60,640 bases of DNA from contig CAJTMM010000009.1 in the NCBI GenBank assembly GCA_910577465.1, positions 1,592 through 62,231 of the forward strand. Direction: 5' to 3'. The notes under the pieces were generated by a model. It was not told where the DNA came from. It ran no database searches and worked only from the letters and a program-made list of their open reading frames with translations. This document shows, piece after piece, positions 1 to 9,504 of the stretch (within the stretch, counting starts at the first letter, position 1; each line of letters opens with the position of its first letter). A program made the position numbers and the translations under genes. The stretch is from an uncultured Muribaculaceae bacterium. GTDB lineage: Bacteria; Bacteroidota; Bacteroidia; Bacteroidales; Muribaculaceae.

Positions 1-1
1 C

Positions 2-1195
2 GGACACTGCTCGGGTATCGAGAACTACAGCCGGTACTTCGACGGACGCCAACCCGGTATGCGACCCTTCTGCTTGCTCGACTACTTCCCCAAGGATTTT
101 CTCACCATCATTGATGAGAGCCACGTCAGCATACCGCAAATTCGAGCCATGTACGGAGGTGACCTTTCCCGAAAGATGAATCTCGTGGAATACGGGTTCC
201 GACTGCCGGCAGCACTCGACAACCGTCCCCTCAAATTTGAGGAATTCGAGCGGCTAACCAATCAAATTATCTACGTGAGCGCGACACCTGCCGACTACGA
301 ACTGCAACAAAGCGAAGGTGTCGTCGTCGAACAGATTATACGCCCTACTGGATTGCTCGACCCAGTCATCGAAGTCCGTCCGTCGCTCAATCAGATTGAC
401 GACCTCATGGAGGAGATACAGCTCCGCATCGAGCGCGACGAACGGGTCCTCGTCACCACTCTCACCAAACGCATGGCAGAGGAACTCAACGACTACCTGA
501 CACGACTGCGCGTCAAGGCGGCATACATCCATAGCGATGTCGATACACTCGACCGCATTCGCATCCTCGACGACCTCCGTTCCGGCGTCTACGACGTCCT
601 CATCGGAGTAAACCTTCTCCGCGAAGGTCTCGACCTGCCCGAAGTTTCTCTCGTGGCAATCCTCGATGCCGACAAGGAAGGGTTCTTACGCTCCCACAGG
701 TCTCTTACCCAGACTGTCGGACGTGCTGCCCGAAACCTCAATGGCACCGTCATAATGTATGCCGACAAGATTACCGACAGTATGCAGCTCACCATCGACG
801 AGACGGCACGCCGGCGCACCATACAGCTCGCCTACAACGAGCAGCATGGAATCACGCCGCAAGCCATCGTCAAGGCTCGAAGCCGCATCATTGGCATAGA
901 TAAGGAGAGCGACTCTTCTCCGAAATCCGCCGGTCGCTCCGGAAAATCACCCGCCAAGACATCCCGCTCCGAGGGCCGTCCGGTTATGTACGAGAACGAA
1001 TACACCACAAAGGTCGATATCGCTGCCGACCCGGTTATACCGTACATGTCTGCCGAAGAGCTGGAGCGCACCATCACACGACGCCGTATGGAGATGGTCG
1101 ACGCCGCCAAACGGATGGAATTCATGGAAGCCGCACGACTGCGCGACGAGGTGCTGAAACTCGAAGAATTGCTTAAATCAAAAAAAGGTGAATAA
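2..1195 (+). CDS. uvrB: UvrABC system protein B, C-terminal part (5' end outside window)
   Basis: UvrB is the damage-verifying helicase-like subunit of nucleotide excision repair; it acts with UvrA and UvrC in the cytoplasm. The reading frame is open from base 2, so the first ATG at 59 is internal. Visible are the family block ENYSRYFDGR, DESHVSIPQIRAMYGGD, the helicase C-terminal motifs GVNLLREGLDLPEVSLVAI and QTVGRAARN, and near the end a UVR coiled-coil motif (roughly the last 40 residues, rich in E/R/L), which is the UvrC contact in characterised UvrB. A Ser/Lys/Arg-rich linker precedes that motif. The gene abuts the radical SAM gene that follows and is probably co-transcribed with it. 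Identity is near certain; only the N-terminal ATP-binding half is missing. Confidence 0.97.
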   Translation, partial: GHCSGIENYSRYFDGRQPGMRPFCLLDYFPKDFLTIIDESHVSIPQIRAMYGGDLSRKMNLVEYGFRLPAALDNRPLKFEEFERLTNQIIYVSATPADYELQQSEGVVVEQIIRPTGLLDPVIEVRPSLNQIDDLMEEIQLRIERDERVLVTTLTKRMAEELNDYLTRLRVKAAYIHSDVDTLDRIRILDDLRSGVYDVLIGVNLLREGLDLPEVSLVAILDADKEGFLRSHRSLTQTVGRAARNLNGTVIMYADKITDSMQLTIDETARRRTIQLAYNEQHGITPQAIVKARSRIIGIDKESDSSPKSAGRSGKSPAKTSRSEGRPVMYENEYTTKVDIAADPVIPYMSAEELERTITRRRMEMVDAAKRMEFMEAARLRDEVLKLEELLKSKKGE

Positions 1196-1196
1196 C

Positions 1197-3134
1197 ATGG
1201 ACAGCCACCGCACTTCACCCCACCGCTACAACCTCACCGACTACCTTCCTACATCTGTCAAGGAGATGAAGGCTCTTGGCTGGGAATATGTCGATGTCGT
1301 CCTGTTCTCTGGCGATGCCTATGTCGACCACCCATCTTTTGGAGCTGCCGTCATCGGACGCACACTCCAGGCAGCCGGTTACAAAGTGGCAATCGTTCCG
1401 CAACCCAATTGGCAGGACGACCTCCGCGACTTCCGCAAATTCGGTGCGCCGCGACTGTTCTTCGGCATATCCGCCGGAGCCATGGACTCTATGGTCAATC
1501 ACTACACCGCCGCACGCCGCCGCCGCAGTGATGACGCCTACACCCCTGGCGGACGACATGGCGCACGGCCCGACTACCCTACCATAGTCTACAGCGATAT
1601 TTTGCGCAAGCTATATCCCGATACACCGATAGTGATTGGTAGCATCGAAGCATCTTTGCGTCGTCTATCTCACTACGACTACTGGCAGGATCGCCTGCGC
1701 CCCTCCATCCTTGCCGATACCGCTGCCGACCTCCTAATATATGGAATGGGCGAGAAAACCGTTGTGGAGATAGCCGGACGCCTGGAAGCCGGAGAAAATA
1801 TCTCCGACATGACCGATGTCATGCAGACAGCCGTCATGCTTCCGGCTGAATCCATGCCGTCCGCGACCGATTCTCACAACATCATCCTGCATTCCTTCGA
1901 GGATTGTCTTGCCGACAAACGCCGCCAGTCCGAGAACTTCAAGCACATCGAGCAACAGAGCAACCGCTACGAAGGAGCCACCATCTGGCAACGCCATGGC
2001 GGTAAGGTAGTCAAGGTAAACCCCATGCTCCCCCCCATGACCACCGAGGAAATCGACCGCTCGTTTGACCTGCCGTACACGCGTCTGCCACATCCACGCT
2101 ACAAAGGCAAAGTGATTCCGGCATACGAGATGATACGCCACTCTGTCAACATGCACCGTGGATGTTTCGGCGGCTGTGCATTCTGCACCATCTCGGCCCA
2201 TCAAGGCAAGTTCATAGCTTCACGCAGCAAGGAATCTATTCTGCGCGAGGTCAGGCAAGTAACCCGCATGGAAGATTTCAAGGGCTATCTGAGTGACCTT
2301 GGGGGACCTTCAGCCAACATGTATGGTATGCACGGACACGACCTCTCCATCTGCAAGAAATGTATGCGCCCGTCATGCCTGCATCCCAAGCCTTGCCCCA
2401 ACCTCAACACCGACCATACTCCCTTGCTTGATATATATCATGCTGTCGATGCCATTCCGGGCATAAAGAAATCCTTCATAGGAAGCGGCGTGCGATATGA
2501 CCTCTCCATGCATCGCACTGGCAACCCCAAAGTCGATGCCGTCAACCGCCGCTACAACGAGGAGCTTATCGAGCATCACGTATCCGGACGTCTGAAAGTA
2601 GCACCTGAGCATACATGCCCGCACGTGCTCAACATCATGCGCAAACCCGACTTCAGCCTGTTCTACGACTTCAAGCGCATATTCGACCAGGTCAACACAC
2701 GCACAGGTCTGAAGCAGCAGCTCATACCATACTTCATATCGAGCCATCCAGGATGTCGCGAGATTGACATGGCAGAGTTGGCAGCAGAGACCAAGCAGCT
2801 CAATATGCATCTCGAACAAGTACAGGACTTCACCCCCACGCCCATGACCGTGGCAACCGAGATATACTATTCCGGCGTACACCCCTACACCGGTGAGAAA
2901 ATATTCACAGCCACGCGCCCCGAGGAAAAACTTGCCCAACGCAAATACTTCTTCTGGTACGACAAAACCTACCGGCAGGATATCATCGGCTCACTGCGCA
3001 GGCTTCACCGGCCCGACCTCATCGCCCGCTTGTTTCCGGCATACCGCGAGCAGCATACTTTCAATCGCAATACCGCACAGCCCCGTAACGCTGACGGATA
3101 CAAAAAGGGTAAACGCTCCAAGCCACGAAAATAA
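1197..3134 (+). CDS. YgiQ family radical SAM protein
   Basis: A large (about 645 residue) radical SAM enzyme of the YgiQ/UPF0313 family, whose substrate is not established. The 4Fe-4S cysteines are in CFGGCAFC, about half way along, after an N-terminal B12-binding-like region with the sequence SGDAYVDHPSFG. A second Cys cluster (KKCMRPSCLHPKPCPN) follows. The C-terminus is basic (KKGKRSKPRK), as is usual in this family. The frame can also start at GTG 1188 inside uvrB; I prefer ATG 1197, two bases past the uvrB stop, with AAAAAAGG upstream as a weak ribosome site. Tight spacing suggests an operon with uvrB. Function beyond the family is unknown. Confidence 0.93.
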   Translation: MDSHRTSPHRYNLTDYLPTSVKEMKALGWEYVDVVLFSGDAYVDHPSFGAAVIGRTLQAAGYKVAIVPQPNWQDDLRDFRKFGAPRLFFGISAGAMDSMVNHYTAARRRRSDDAYTPGGRHGARPDYPTIVYSDILRKLYPDTPIVIGSIEASLRRLSHYDYWQDRLRPSILADTAADLLIYGMGEKTVVEIAGRLEAGENISDMTDVMQTAVMLPAESMPSATDSHNIILHSFEDCLADKRRQSENFKHIEQQSNRYEGATIWQRHGGKVVKVNPMLPPMTTEEIDRSFDLPYTRLPHPRYKGKVIPAYEMIRHSVNMHRGCFGGCAFCTISAHQGKFIASRSKESILREVRQVTRMEDFKGYLSDLGGPSANMYGMHGHDLSICKKCMRPSCLHPKPCPNLNTDHTPLLDIYHAVDAIPGIKKSFIGSGVRYDLSMHRTGNPKVDAVNRRYNEELIEHHVSGRLKVAPEHTCPHVLNIMRKPDFSLFYDFKRIFDQVNTRTGLKQQLIPYFISSHPGCREIDMAELAAETKQLNMHLEQVQDFTPTPMTVATEIYYSGVHPYTGEKIFTATRPEEKLAQRKYFFWYDKTYRQDIIGSLRRLHRPDLIARLFPAYREQHTFNRNTAQPRNADGYKKGKRSKPRK

Positions 3135-3138
3135 TTTG

Positions 3139-3146
3139 TAACTTTG
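3139..3146 (+). promoter_or_regulatory. Bacteroidetes -7 element of the S9 peptidase gene
   Basis: TAACTTTG matches the TAnnTTTG consensus and lies 31 bases before the ATG at 3178. No TTG is seen at the expected -33 distance, so this is a partial match. Confidence 0.5.
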
Positions 3147-3177
3147 TGTGCTACAATCACTATTAAATCAATACAAC

Positions 3178-5292
3178 ATGTCAGTTAAATTCAAATCAAT
3201 CGTTATGATGACCTCGGCTCTTATGCTTGGTGCATGCTCGTCGTCGGAGCAATCCGGCAACGATGCCATCATCGACAAGCCCGATTTCACACCCGTCAAC
3301 GGCAAATACGACATTGACGCTCTCGAAGCGTTGGGACGCGTAAGCGCACCCGTCGTATCTCCCGACAATAGCAAGATTCTCTATGGTGTGAGCTACGAAA
3401 GCGTCGAGCAGAACAAAAGTAATCTCGACCTTTATGTCATGAACATCGATGGCTCCGAAAACACCCGCATCACCCGCACTGCCGACAGCGAGAACGGTGC
3501 CGTGTGGATTGACGGAGGCAAGCGCATCGCATTTATGAATCCTGTCGACGGCAAACCGCAATTATGGGTCATGAACGCCGACGGGTCCGGCCGTAAAGCC
3601 GTGAGCAATGTCGAAGGCGGCATAGGTGGCTTCCTGTTCTCTCCCGATGAGAAACGCGTGGTGATGATTGGCTCCGTAAAATATAACCGCACCGCTCAGG
3701 ACATCTACCCCGACCTCCCCAAAGCTACAGGCCGTGTCATCGACGACCTCATGTACAAGCATTGGGACGAATGGGTTACCGAAATACCTCATCCATTGGT
3801 GGGTGAATTCGACGGCTCTAATGTGACCGGTGTTACCGACATCATGCAGGACGAACCCTACGAAGCTCCTATGAAACCTTTCGGTGGTATCGAATCATTC
3901 GCCTGGTCGCCCGACGGCTCGAAACTAATCTATGTTTCGCGTAAGAAAACAGGTATGGACTATGCCCTCTCTACTAACTCCGACCTCTATCTCTATGATA
4001 TCGAAACCAAAGAGACCAAGAACATCACCGAGGGTATGATGGGTTACGACACTAACCCCACATTCTCTCCCGACGGTAAATATGTGGCATGGCTCAGCAT
4101 GGAACATGACGGATATGAATCCGACAAGAACCGCATATTCATCATGGACACCGCCACCGGTGAGAAAACCGACCTCACCACCGATTGGGACTACACCGCC
4201 GACGCCATTGCATGGAACCCCGACGGCAAATCCATCTACTTCATCGCACCCAAGGATGGTGTGACTCCGATATTCAGCGTAGCCCTGGCAGACAAAGCCA
4301 TCAATGTGGTGGCAGATGGCACATACGATTACGCTTCGCTCGCACCGGCTGCCGACGGCACACTCATCACCATGCGCCATTCCATGCTCATGCCCAATGA
4401 GATTATAGCCGTCAACGGTTCCGATATCAAGCAGATATCAAATGTCAATACCGAACTGCTTGCCGCTCTGAAGATGCCTACTGTTGAAAAACGCATGGTT
4501 CCCACCACCGACGGCAAGGAAATGACCACTTGGGTGGTATATCCTCCTGAGTTCGACCCCAACAAAAAATACCCCGCGATACTCTATTGTCAGGGTGGAC
4601 CCCAGCAGGCTGTAAGTCAGTTCTGGAGCTATCGTTGGAATCTTGCCCTAATGGCTGCCCAAGGCTACATCGTAATAGCCCCCAACCGTCGCGGTCTTCC
4701 CGGATTCGGCACCGAATGGAATGCCCAGATTTCCAAAGACTACGGAGGTCAGAATATGAAAGACTATTTCAGTGCCGTTGATGATATGAAAAAAGAATCC
4801 TACATCGATGCCGACCGTATAGGTGCTGTAGGCGCAAGCTATGGCGGATTCTCTGTTTACTGGCTCGCCGGACATCACGAAGGCCGTTTCGCCGCTTTCA
4901 TAGCCCATGCAGGAATCTTCAATACCGAAACTCAATATCTCGAAACCGAAGAGATGTGGTTTGCCAACTGGGACATGGGTGGTGCTTACTGGGACAAGTC
5001 AAATGAAGCTGCGCAGCGCACATTTGCCACCTCACCCCACCGCTTCATCGACAAATGGGATACCCCCATCCTCATCACTCACGGCGAATACGATTTCCGA
5101 ATCCTCGCATCACAAGGTATGATGGCTTTCAACGCCGCTCGTCTGCGTGGTGTACCCGCCGAAATGCTCATCTTCCCCGATGAAAACCACTGGATTCTGA
5201 AACCTCAGAACGCCATCATGTGGCAACGTGTATTCTTCCGTTGGCTTGATAAGTGGTTGAAACCGCAACCCGCCACCGAAGAAACCAAATAA
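3178..5292 (+). CDS. S9 family peptidase (prolyl oligopeptidase / dipeptidyl aminopeptidase type), lipoprotein
   Basis: A serine peptidase of family S9 that probably trims short peptides in the periplasm. The start at ATG 3178 gives a clear lipoprotein signal (TSALMLGACSSSEQ); an upstream GTG at 3148 would only lengthen the leader. Residues of about 40 to 430 carry repeated FSPDGK / WSPDGS / WNPDGK blades of a beta-propeller. The alpha/beta-hydrolase domain has the nucleophile in GASYGGFS, an Asp in HGEYDFRI and the His in DENHWI, so the Ser-Asp-His triad is complete. About 704 residues is usual for the family. It is a single gene with its own -7 element and a strong hairpin downstream. Exact substrate preference cannot be read from sequence. 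Confidence 0.93.
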   Translation: MSVKFKSIVMMTSALMLGACSSSEQSGNDAIIDKPDFTPVNGKYDIDALEALGRVSAPVVSPDNSKILYGVSYESVEQNKSNLDLYVMNIDGSENTRITRTADSENGAVWIDGGKRIAFMNPVDGKPQLWVMNADGSGRKAVSNVEGGIGGFLFSPDEKRVVMIGSVKYNRTAQDIYPDLPKATGRVIDDLMYKHWDEWVTEIPHPLVGEFDGSNVTGVTDIMQDEPYEAPMKPFGGIESFAWSPDGSKLIYVSRKKTGMDYALSTNSDLYLYDIETKETKNITEGMMGYDTNPTFSPDGKYVAWLSMEHDGYESDKNRIFIMDTATGEKTDLTTDWDYTADAIAWNPDGKSIYFIAPKDGVTPIFSVALADKAINVVADGTYDYASLAPAADGTLITMRHSMLMPNEIIAVNGSDIKQISNVNTELLAALKMPTVEKRMVPTTDGKEMTTWVVYPPEFDPNKKYPAILYCQGGPQQAVSQFWSYRWNLALMAAQGYIVIAPNRRGLPGFGTEWNAQISKDYGGQNMKDYFSAVDDMKKESYIDADRIGAVGASYGGFSVYWLAGHHEGRFAAFIAHAGIFNTETQYLETEEMWFANWDMGGAYWDKSNEAAQRTFATSPHRFIDKWDTPILITHGEYDFRILASQGMMAFNAARLRGVPAEMLIFPDENHWILKPQNAIMWQRVFFRWLDKWLKPQPATEETK

Positions 5293-5318
5293 CTGTAACT
5301 TTTCAATATCGAAATAAC

Positions 5319-5371
5319 AAGCATAAGGTCAATCAGTGGTACAACACCCCAATTGACCTTATGCTTATTTT
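5319..5371 (+). terminator. Hairpin terminator after the S9 peptidase gene
   Basis: A perfect 15-bp inverted repeat (AAGCATAAGGTCAAT at 5319-5333 and its complement at 5352-5366) with an 18-base loop is followed by ATTTT. It ends only 12 bases before the next start codon, so it could also act in the leader of that gene. Confidence 0.8.
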
Positions 5372-5383
5372 CCACACAAACCG

Positions 5384-5911
5384 ATGTCCAAGACTCAACT
5401 GAAAAAGGAACTGCTCGCCATGTCTGTACAACAGATTACCGATATGGTACTCGAATTATATTCCGCGCGACCTGAAGCCAAGGAGTACCTCGACTTTTTC
5501 ATAAAGCCGGATATAGATGCAAAGCTTGAAAAAGCCCGCGGTCTGATTAAAAAAGAGATGAACCGCACATCACGCGGACGCAACCGCGCTCGCTCATCAC
5601 GCATCCGTCGCTTCATAAAGGACATTTCATCGCTCAATCCAGGAGCCGAAGCTATATGCGAGATTATGACATTCGCTCTCGAAACGGCATGTGCCACCGG
5701 TTCTGAACAGTGGATTAAGGAGGTCACGCAACGCGCGTTCGCAAAATTGCTGCACGAAACCGTAACCACAGCCGACACTCATGGCATCCTCAACATCTAC
5801 CTGCCACGAATCGAAAAAGCCATCGACTCGATGCGCACATCATGGTTCCACTCCAACGAATTCAAACTCCTCCTCAAAGACACTCTGCACTCCTCCATTC
5901 AATCACTATAA
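5384..5911 (+). CDS. DUF6155-like conserved protein
   Basis: A 175-residue cytoplasmic protein with no signal peptide. The N-terminal stretch (MSKTQLKKELLAMSVQQITD, then LELYSARPEAKEYLDFF) resembles the DUF6155 family of Bacteroidetes proteins, which I recall as about this size and of unknown function. It is mostly charged and helical, with a basic patch (NRTSRGRNRARSSRIRR) near residues 60-80 that could bind nucleic acid; that is inference only. The start lies just behind the terminator hairpin of the S9 gene, with little ribosome-site sequence. The following thioredoxin gene starts 14 bases after its stop, suggesting co-transcription. Confidence 0.7.
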   Translation: MSKTQLKKELLAMSVQQITDMVLELYSARPEAKEYLDFFIKPDIDAKLEKARGLIKKEMNRTSRGRNRARSSRIRRFIKDISSLNPGAEAICEIMTFALETACATGSEQWIKEVTQRAFAKLLHETVTTADTHGILNIYLPRIEKAIDSMRTSWFHSNEFKLLLKDTLHSSIQSL

Positions 5912-5925
5912 AACAACATCCTTTC

Positions 5926-7008
5926 ATGAAATTACAAACACTCTCTGCCTTGATTCTGCTCTGTGCGAATATAGCGCATGGTGCAGTCATAAACATTTCA
6001 TTTGACCATCAGCGACCTGACACACTGTTGGTCCGCTGTGTAGCCATAGCCGACCTTGCCACCGACCACACCTACCCTACCATCGACACGGTTGCCGTTA
6101 CGTCACCAAAGATATCTCTGCCATACAAGATTACACAACCATACCGGTTCACAATATCTCCGATGTATCAGGACTACAACTCTGCGACTCTTTACATCGC
6201 ACCTACAGATACAATTGACATAGCGGTCGAAAGACGCGATTTAAGTAAGGCCCGCATATCCGGTACTGATTTAATGAATAGCATCAATGCATATCGGCAT
6301 ACTGTATCCGATCTCAGCAATCGTATAACCGACAGTATAGCCGACAGTGGAGAATGGATCATGGCACAATACCGGTTCAATTACGATTACACCCTTGCCC
6401 ATCGCAACGACCCGGTAGCTATAGAATCGTTAGGATGCATGCCGGTGGCTATGGCTGAATCTATAATCGACAGCATCGGATTGCAAGCACGCCAAAGCAT
6501 ACTCCAACCTATATACAGGCGCATAACATCCAACGTAGAGAAATTCCGTATGACTAAAGTAGCGCAACAAGCCACCTCGGTAGGCGCCACAGCACCCGAC
6601 TTCACTCTTGCCGATGCCAACGGCAACCCCGTAAGCTTGTCACAGTTTCGCGGACAATGGGTACTTATCGATTTTTGGGGCACATGGTGCGGATGGTGCA
6701 TCAAAGGATTTCCGGCACTGCGCGAGTTCCAATCACGCTATGCCGACAAATGCACGGTCATTGGAGTGGCATGCCACGATGCCAAAGACAGTTGGATGGG
6801 ATTTATCAATGCCCACAGGCTTCCTTGGATAAATCTTTGGAACGACCCCGAATCACACGGGGACTCTAACGTAGAGCGAATCTATGGCTTGGAAAGTTAT
6901 CCCACAAAACTGCTCATAGATCCTCAAGGTAAAATAATGCTCAAAGTCATAGGTGAGAATCCGGATTTCTACAACAAAGCTGAAACTATAATTGATTTCA
7001 ATCTTTGA
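5926..7008 (+). CDS. TlpA-like thiol-disulfide oxidoreductase with N-terminal DUF4369-like region
   Basis: An exported thioredoxin-fold protein of about 360 residues. ATG 5926 opens a signal peptide (KLQTLSALILLCANIAHG); a longer frame from GTG 5842 runs inside the previous gene and is unlikely. The first 200 residues are a beta-rich then helical region as seen before the TlpA domain in many Bacteroidetes proteins. The C-terminal domain, from about residue 225, has APDFTL and the redox motif GTWCGWC, with the cis-proline segment ESYPTKLLID. Such proteins reduce or isomerise disulfides in the periplasm and are often linked to cytochrome maturation or stress. The substrate is unknown. It is probably in one operon with the DUF6155-like gene. 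Confidence 0.88.
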   Translation: MKLQTLSALILLCANIAHGAVINISFDHQRPDTLLVRCVAIADLATDHTYPTIDTVAVTSPKISLPYKITQPYRFTISPMYQDYNSATLYIAPTDTIDIAVERRDLSKARISGTDLMNSINAYRHTVSDLSNRITDSIADSGEWIMAQYRFNYDYTLAHRNDPVAIESLGCMPVAMAESIIDSIGLQARQSILQPIYRRITSNVEKFRMTKVAQQATSVGATAPDFTLADANGNPVSLSQFRGQWVLIDFWGTWCGWCIKGFPALREFQSRYADKCTVIGVACHDAKDSWMGFINAHRLPWINLWNDPESHGDSNVERIYGLESYPTKLLIDPQGKIMLKVIGENPDFYNKAETIIDFNL

Positions 7009-7034
7009 ACTCATTTACACTTTTTATTTATTCA

Positions 7035-7140
7035 CATTTTTGAGGATTTTTCGAGGCGATTTTTTCAATTGAAGAGGGAGCGTAGCGGGCTACGTGACCG
7101 ATGAGATTGAAGAAAGCGACCGAAAAAGGCCAAAAAGGTG
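7035..7140. repeat. Imperfect palindromic intergenic element
   Basis: About 105 bases fold on themselves: the left arm (from CATTTTTGAGGATTTTTCGA) and the reverse complement of the right arm (from CACCTTTTTGGCCTTTTTCG) agree over most of their length, and the centre is the exact hairpin CGTAGC-GG-GCTACG at 7081-7094. It lies between convergent genes, so it may serve as a two-way terminator. It has no coding potential and resembles a dispersed REP/MITE-like unit; I see only one copy in this window. Confidence 0.6.
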
Positions 7141-7187
7141 ATTAAAAGATAGTCTTGCAGTTCTGTTTTTAACATTCGGTAAAAAGT

Positions 7188-7874
7188 TTAATTGAGTTCT
7201 TTAGTGGACGAAAGTATATATCCTTTCTTTTTCAGCGATGTAATGGTTACTGTTTTATCCGTAAGCAATTTTCTGATATAGGTAATCTGCACGTTCAAAG
7301 CCATGGAATTGGAATAGCTGGCATCGCCCCACACAGCATTTAGTATGGCATCGCGATTCACTAACTTCCCCATATTCTGCGCCAGAATCGACAATATTTC
7401 CGATTGCCTTACCGACAGCGAATGCGTATCACCCCGATAAGTCAGTGTTGATAGATTCGGACGGAATATTGTGTCACCAATCACATATTCTATCTCCTGA
7501 CTTATTAAATCACTCTCAAACCTCTCATTGATTTTGGCTATAAGTTCCTCCGGATAAAACGGTTTAGGTATATAGTCATTACCCTTCAGCGAGAATCCGA
7601 ACAGACGATCCACTTTGTCGGTACGGTCGGTAAGAAAGAATATCACCACTCTCCTGTCATTTTTACGGATGGCTTGAGCCACCTCAAATCCGTTCATCTC
7701 CGGCATGTTGATATCCAACAGCACCAGATCCGGATGTAAACTTTTGTACAGCTCAAATCCCATTTTACCATTGGACGCATAGGTGACATCATATCCTGCC
7801 GTCTCTATGAATCGTTTGAGCAGCATGGAGTTTTTCAAATCATCATCCACAAGTAATATTTTCTTACGGTTCAT
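7188..7874 (-). CDS. OmpR-family response regulator
   Basis: A two-domain DNA-binding response regulator of 228 residues. The receiver domain has the acidic pocket LLVDDD near residue 10, the phospho-acceptor Asp at about 54 in LVLLDINMPEMNG, and the conserved Lys in YIPKPF. The C-terminal winged helix includes LSVRQSEILSILAQ and LNVQITYIRKLL, ending in KKKGYILSS. Its start overlaps the stop of the histidine kinase by four bases (ATGA), so both are translated from one message. The likely targets include the divergent GLPGLI/outer-membrane pair, by position only. It resembles RprY-type regulators of Bacteroidetes, but I cannot assign a precise orthologue. Confidence 0.93.
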   Translation of the reverse strand: MNRKKILLVDDDLKNSMLLKRFIETAGYDVTYASNGKMGFELYKSLHPDLVLLDINMPEMNGFEVAQAIRKNDRRVVIFFLTDRTDKVDRLFGFSLKGNDYIPKPFYPEELIAKINERFESDLISQEIEYVIGDTIFRPNLSTLTYRGDTHSLSVRQSEILSILAQNMGKLVNRDAILNAVWGDASYSNSMALNVQITYIRKLLTDKTVTITSLKKKGYILSSTKELN

Positions 7875-9338
7875 TGCGGCAGATTTATAATGAATGAAGT
7901 ACCTTCCCCCAATACACTTTTTACTGCGATGCGGCCGCCATGAGCCTCTGTAAGAAGCTTCACGTATGTCAACCCAAGTCCTATTCCGGGTATCTCGGTA
8001 GCGGATGCCTTGCCGCGATAGAAACGCGTGAATATCTTTGACTGATCAGAATCCGGGATACCGAATCCCGTATCTGATACTATTATGCGCATATTTCCGT
8101 CACACTCTTCGGCTTCAATTTTTATATCTACCCTGTCGCCCGAATACTTTATCGCATTCTCTACGAGATTGTTTATTATGTTGAATACATGTGACCGGTC
8201 AGCAGCCACATCAATGTTCGCATCGACAAGGTTCTCAAACCTGATGGATTTATTGCTTGGGACAGAAGCCGACGATAACACATCGCCCACCAATCCATTC
8301 AGATTGAATTTAGATACATTCAGCGGTATTTGCTCAACATCGTTGAACGTAATGTCACGCAGCCGTGAAAAATATGCCGAAAGGCTGTCGAGAGCCGTCC
8401 GTGTTTCGGATATCAATTCCGCTTTCATCTCCTTGTCAGAAAGCATCTTTTCGTTTTCTATTCCTGACACACATATCTTCAAGGTCGATATCGGACGTTT
8501 CAACTCATGAATCATAGTGGTGATAAACATATTGCGCATCTTGTCAAGACGCGTCAATTTTACAATCGTTTTTATCTGCCACACAAGACATAATATTAGA
8601 AACAGCGAGAGAACGAGCGCCAAAGTAAGAGTCCAGCCCATTTCCCGTAATACCTCCGAAGATGGGATTTTACAATCAATCACCACCGACTTCTTTTCCA
8701 GTTCAGAATATGGACTTGTGATTATGAAATGAGGATTTATGATTGACTGATGAGGTGTCATGGTCGCATTCCATATCATACTGTCTGTTTCTATGAGTGT
8801 GATTGTTGCAACTATGTTTTCCTTACGTAGCAAGGAATCGATACCTCCGGCTGAAAATGGCGACTGTACCTCCAGCTCAAAGTTCCTCATCGCATTCCAC
8901 GATGCTCCGTCCGATGGCGCACTGGTAGCGTCAAATGATGCCTTGATCTCATCTATATTCGCCAGACTGTCATTGACCAAAGTCGCGAGTCTGTCCATTT
9001 CATCTTTTGTTAATTTGCGGTCCTCTTTTATACCCAACAATTCCCGTCCATCGAAAACCTTCGATGATATGGTTGCGGTTCTTCTCTGCATCCCTGTCGA
9101 ATCGATATCAGTATTTAAGTTATTGACCGTATGTATAGTCTTGATTTGTTTCTCTTTTGGAGATGACTGCAAACGCAATCTGTTATACTCCGCCAATGTC
9201 TTCTCAATGACCTCCTGCGCATGAATCTCATACTCTTGCAGTGAATATGATAATCGGGCATACAGCCAATACCATTCCAAGGAAAGCCATAATCGCTATT
9301 ATCGAAAGGATATACAGTGTCTTTATCTTCTTTTCCAT
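7871..9338 (-). CDS. Sensor histidine kinase, apparent frameshift near the N-terminus
   Basis: Partner kinase of the response regulator just downstream. The intact-looking frame (from ATG 9280) has a periplasmic region, a second membrane helix (LTLALVLSLFLILCLVW), the H-box MIHELKRPIST, N-box NLVENAIKYSG and G-boxes SDTGFGIP and GIGLGLTYV. It lacks the first membrane helix. That helix is present in another frame: ATG 9338 encodes MEKKIKTLYILSIIAIMAFL and then hits a stop. A single-base shift around 9260-9285 would join both into a normal two-helix kinase of about 485 residues. The shift may be a sequencing error, as an adapter lies 330 bases away, or a real lesion. Confidence 0.88.
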
Positions 9339-9469
9339 ATCGCGAATTTACTTATAATCCGAGAAATAGAAATTTAATGACTCTGTAAAAATGGCAATAG
9401 TAATAATTTAGTAATAATTCCATAATATTTGAGTAAGGATTTTTTTCGTCTGCGCAGCATTGTGGCAAG

Positions 9470-9477
9470 TAACTTTG
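9470..9477 (+). promoter_or_regulatory. Bacteroidetes -7 element for the GLPGLI/outer-membrane operon
   Basis: TAACTTTG matches TAnnTTTG and lies 27 bases upstream of the ATG at 9505. No good -33 TTG is visible. Confidence 0.45.
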
Positions 9478-9504
9478 CCGCATCAACCCGAAAATACAAC
9501 TGCA

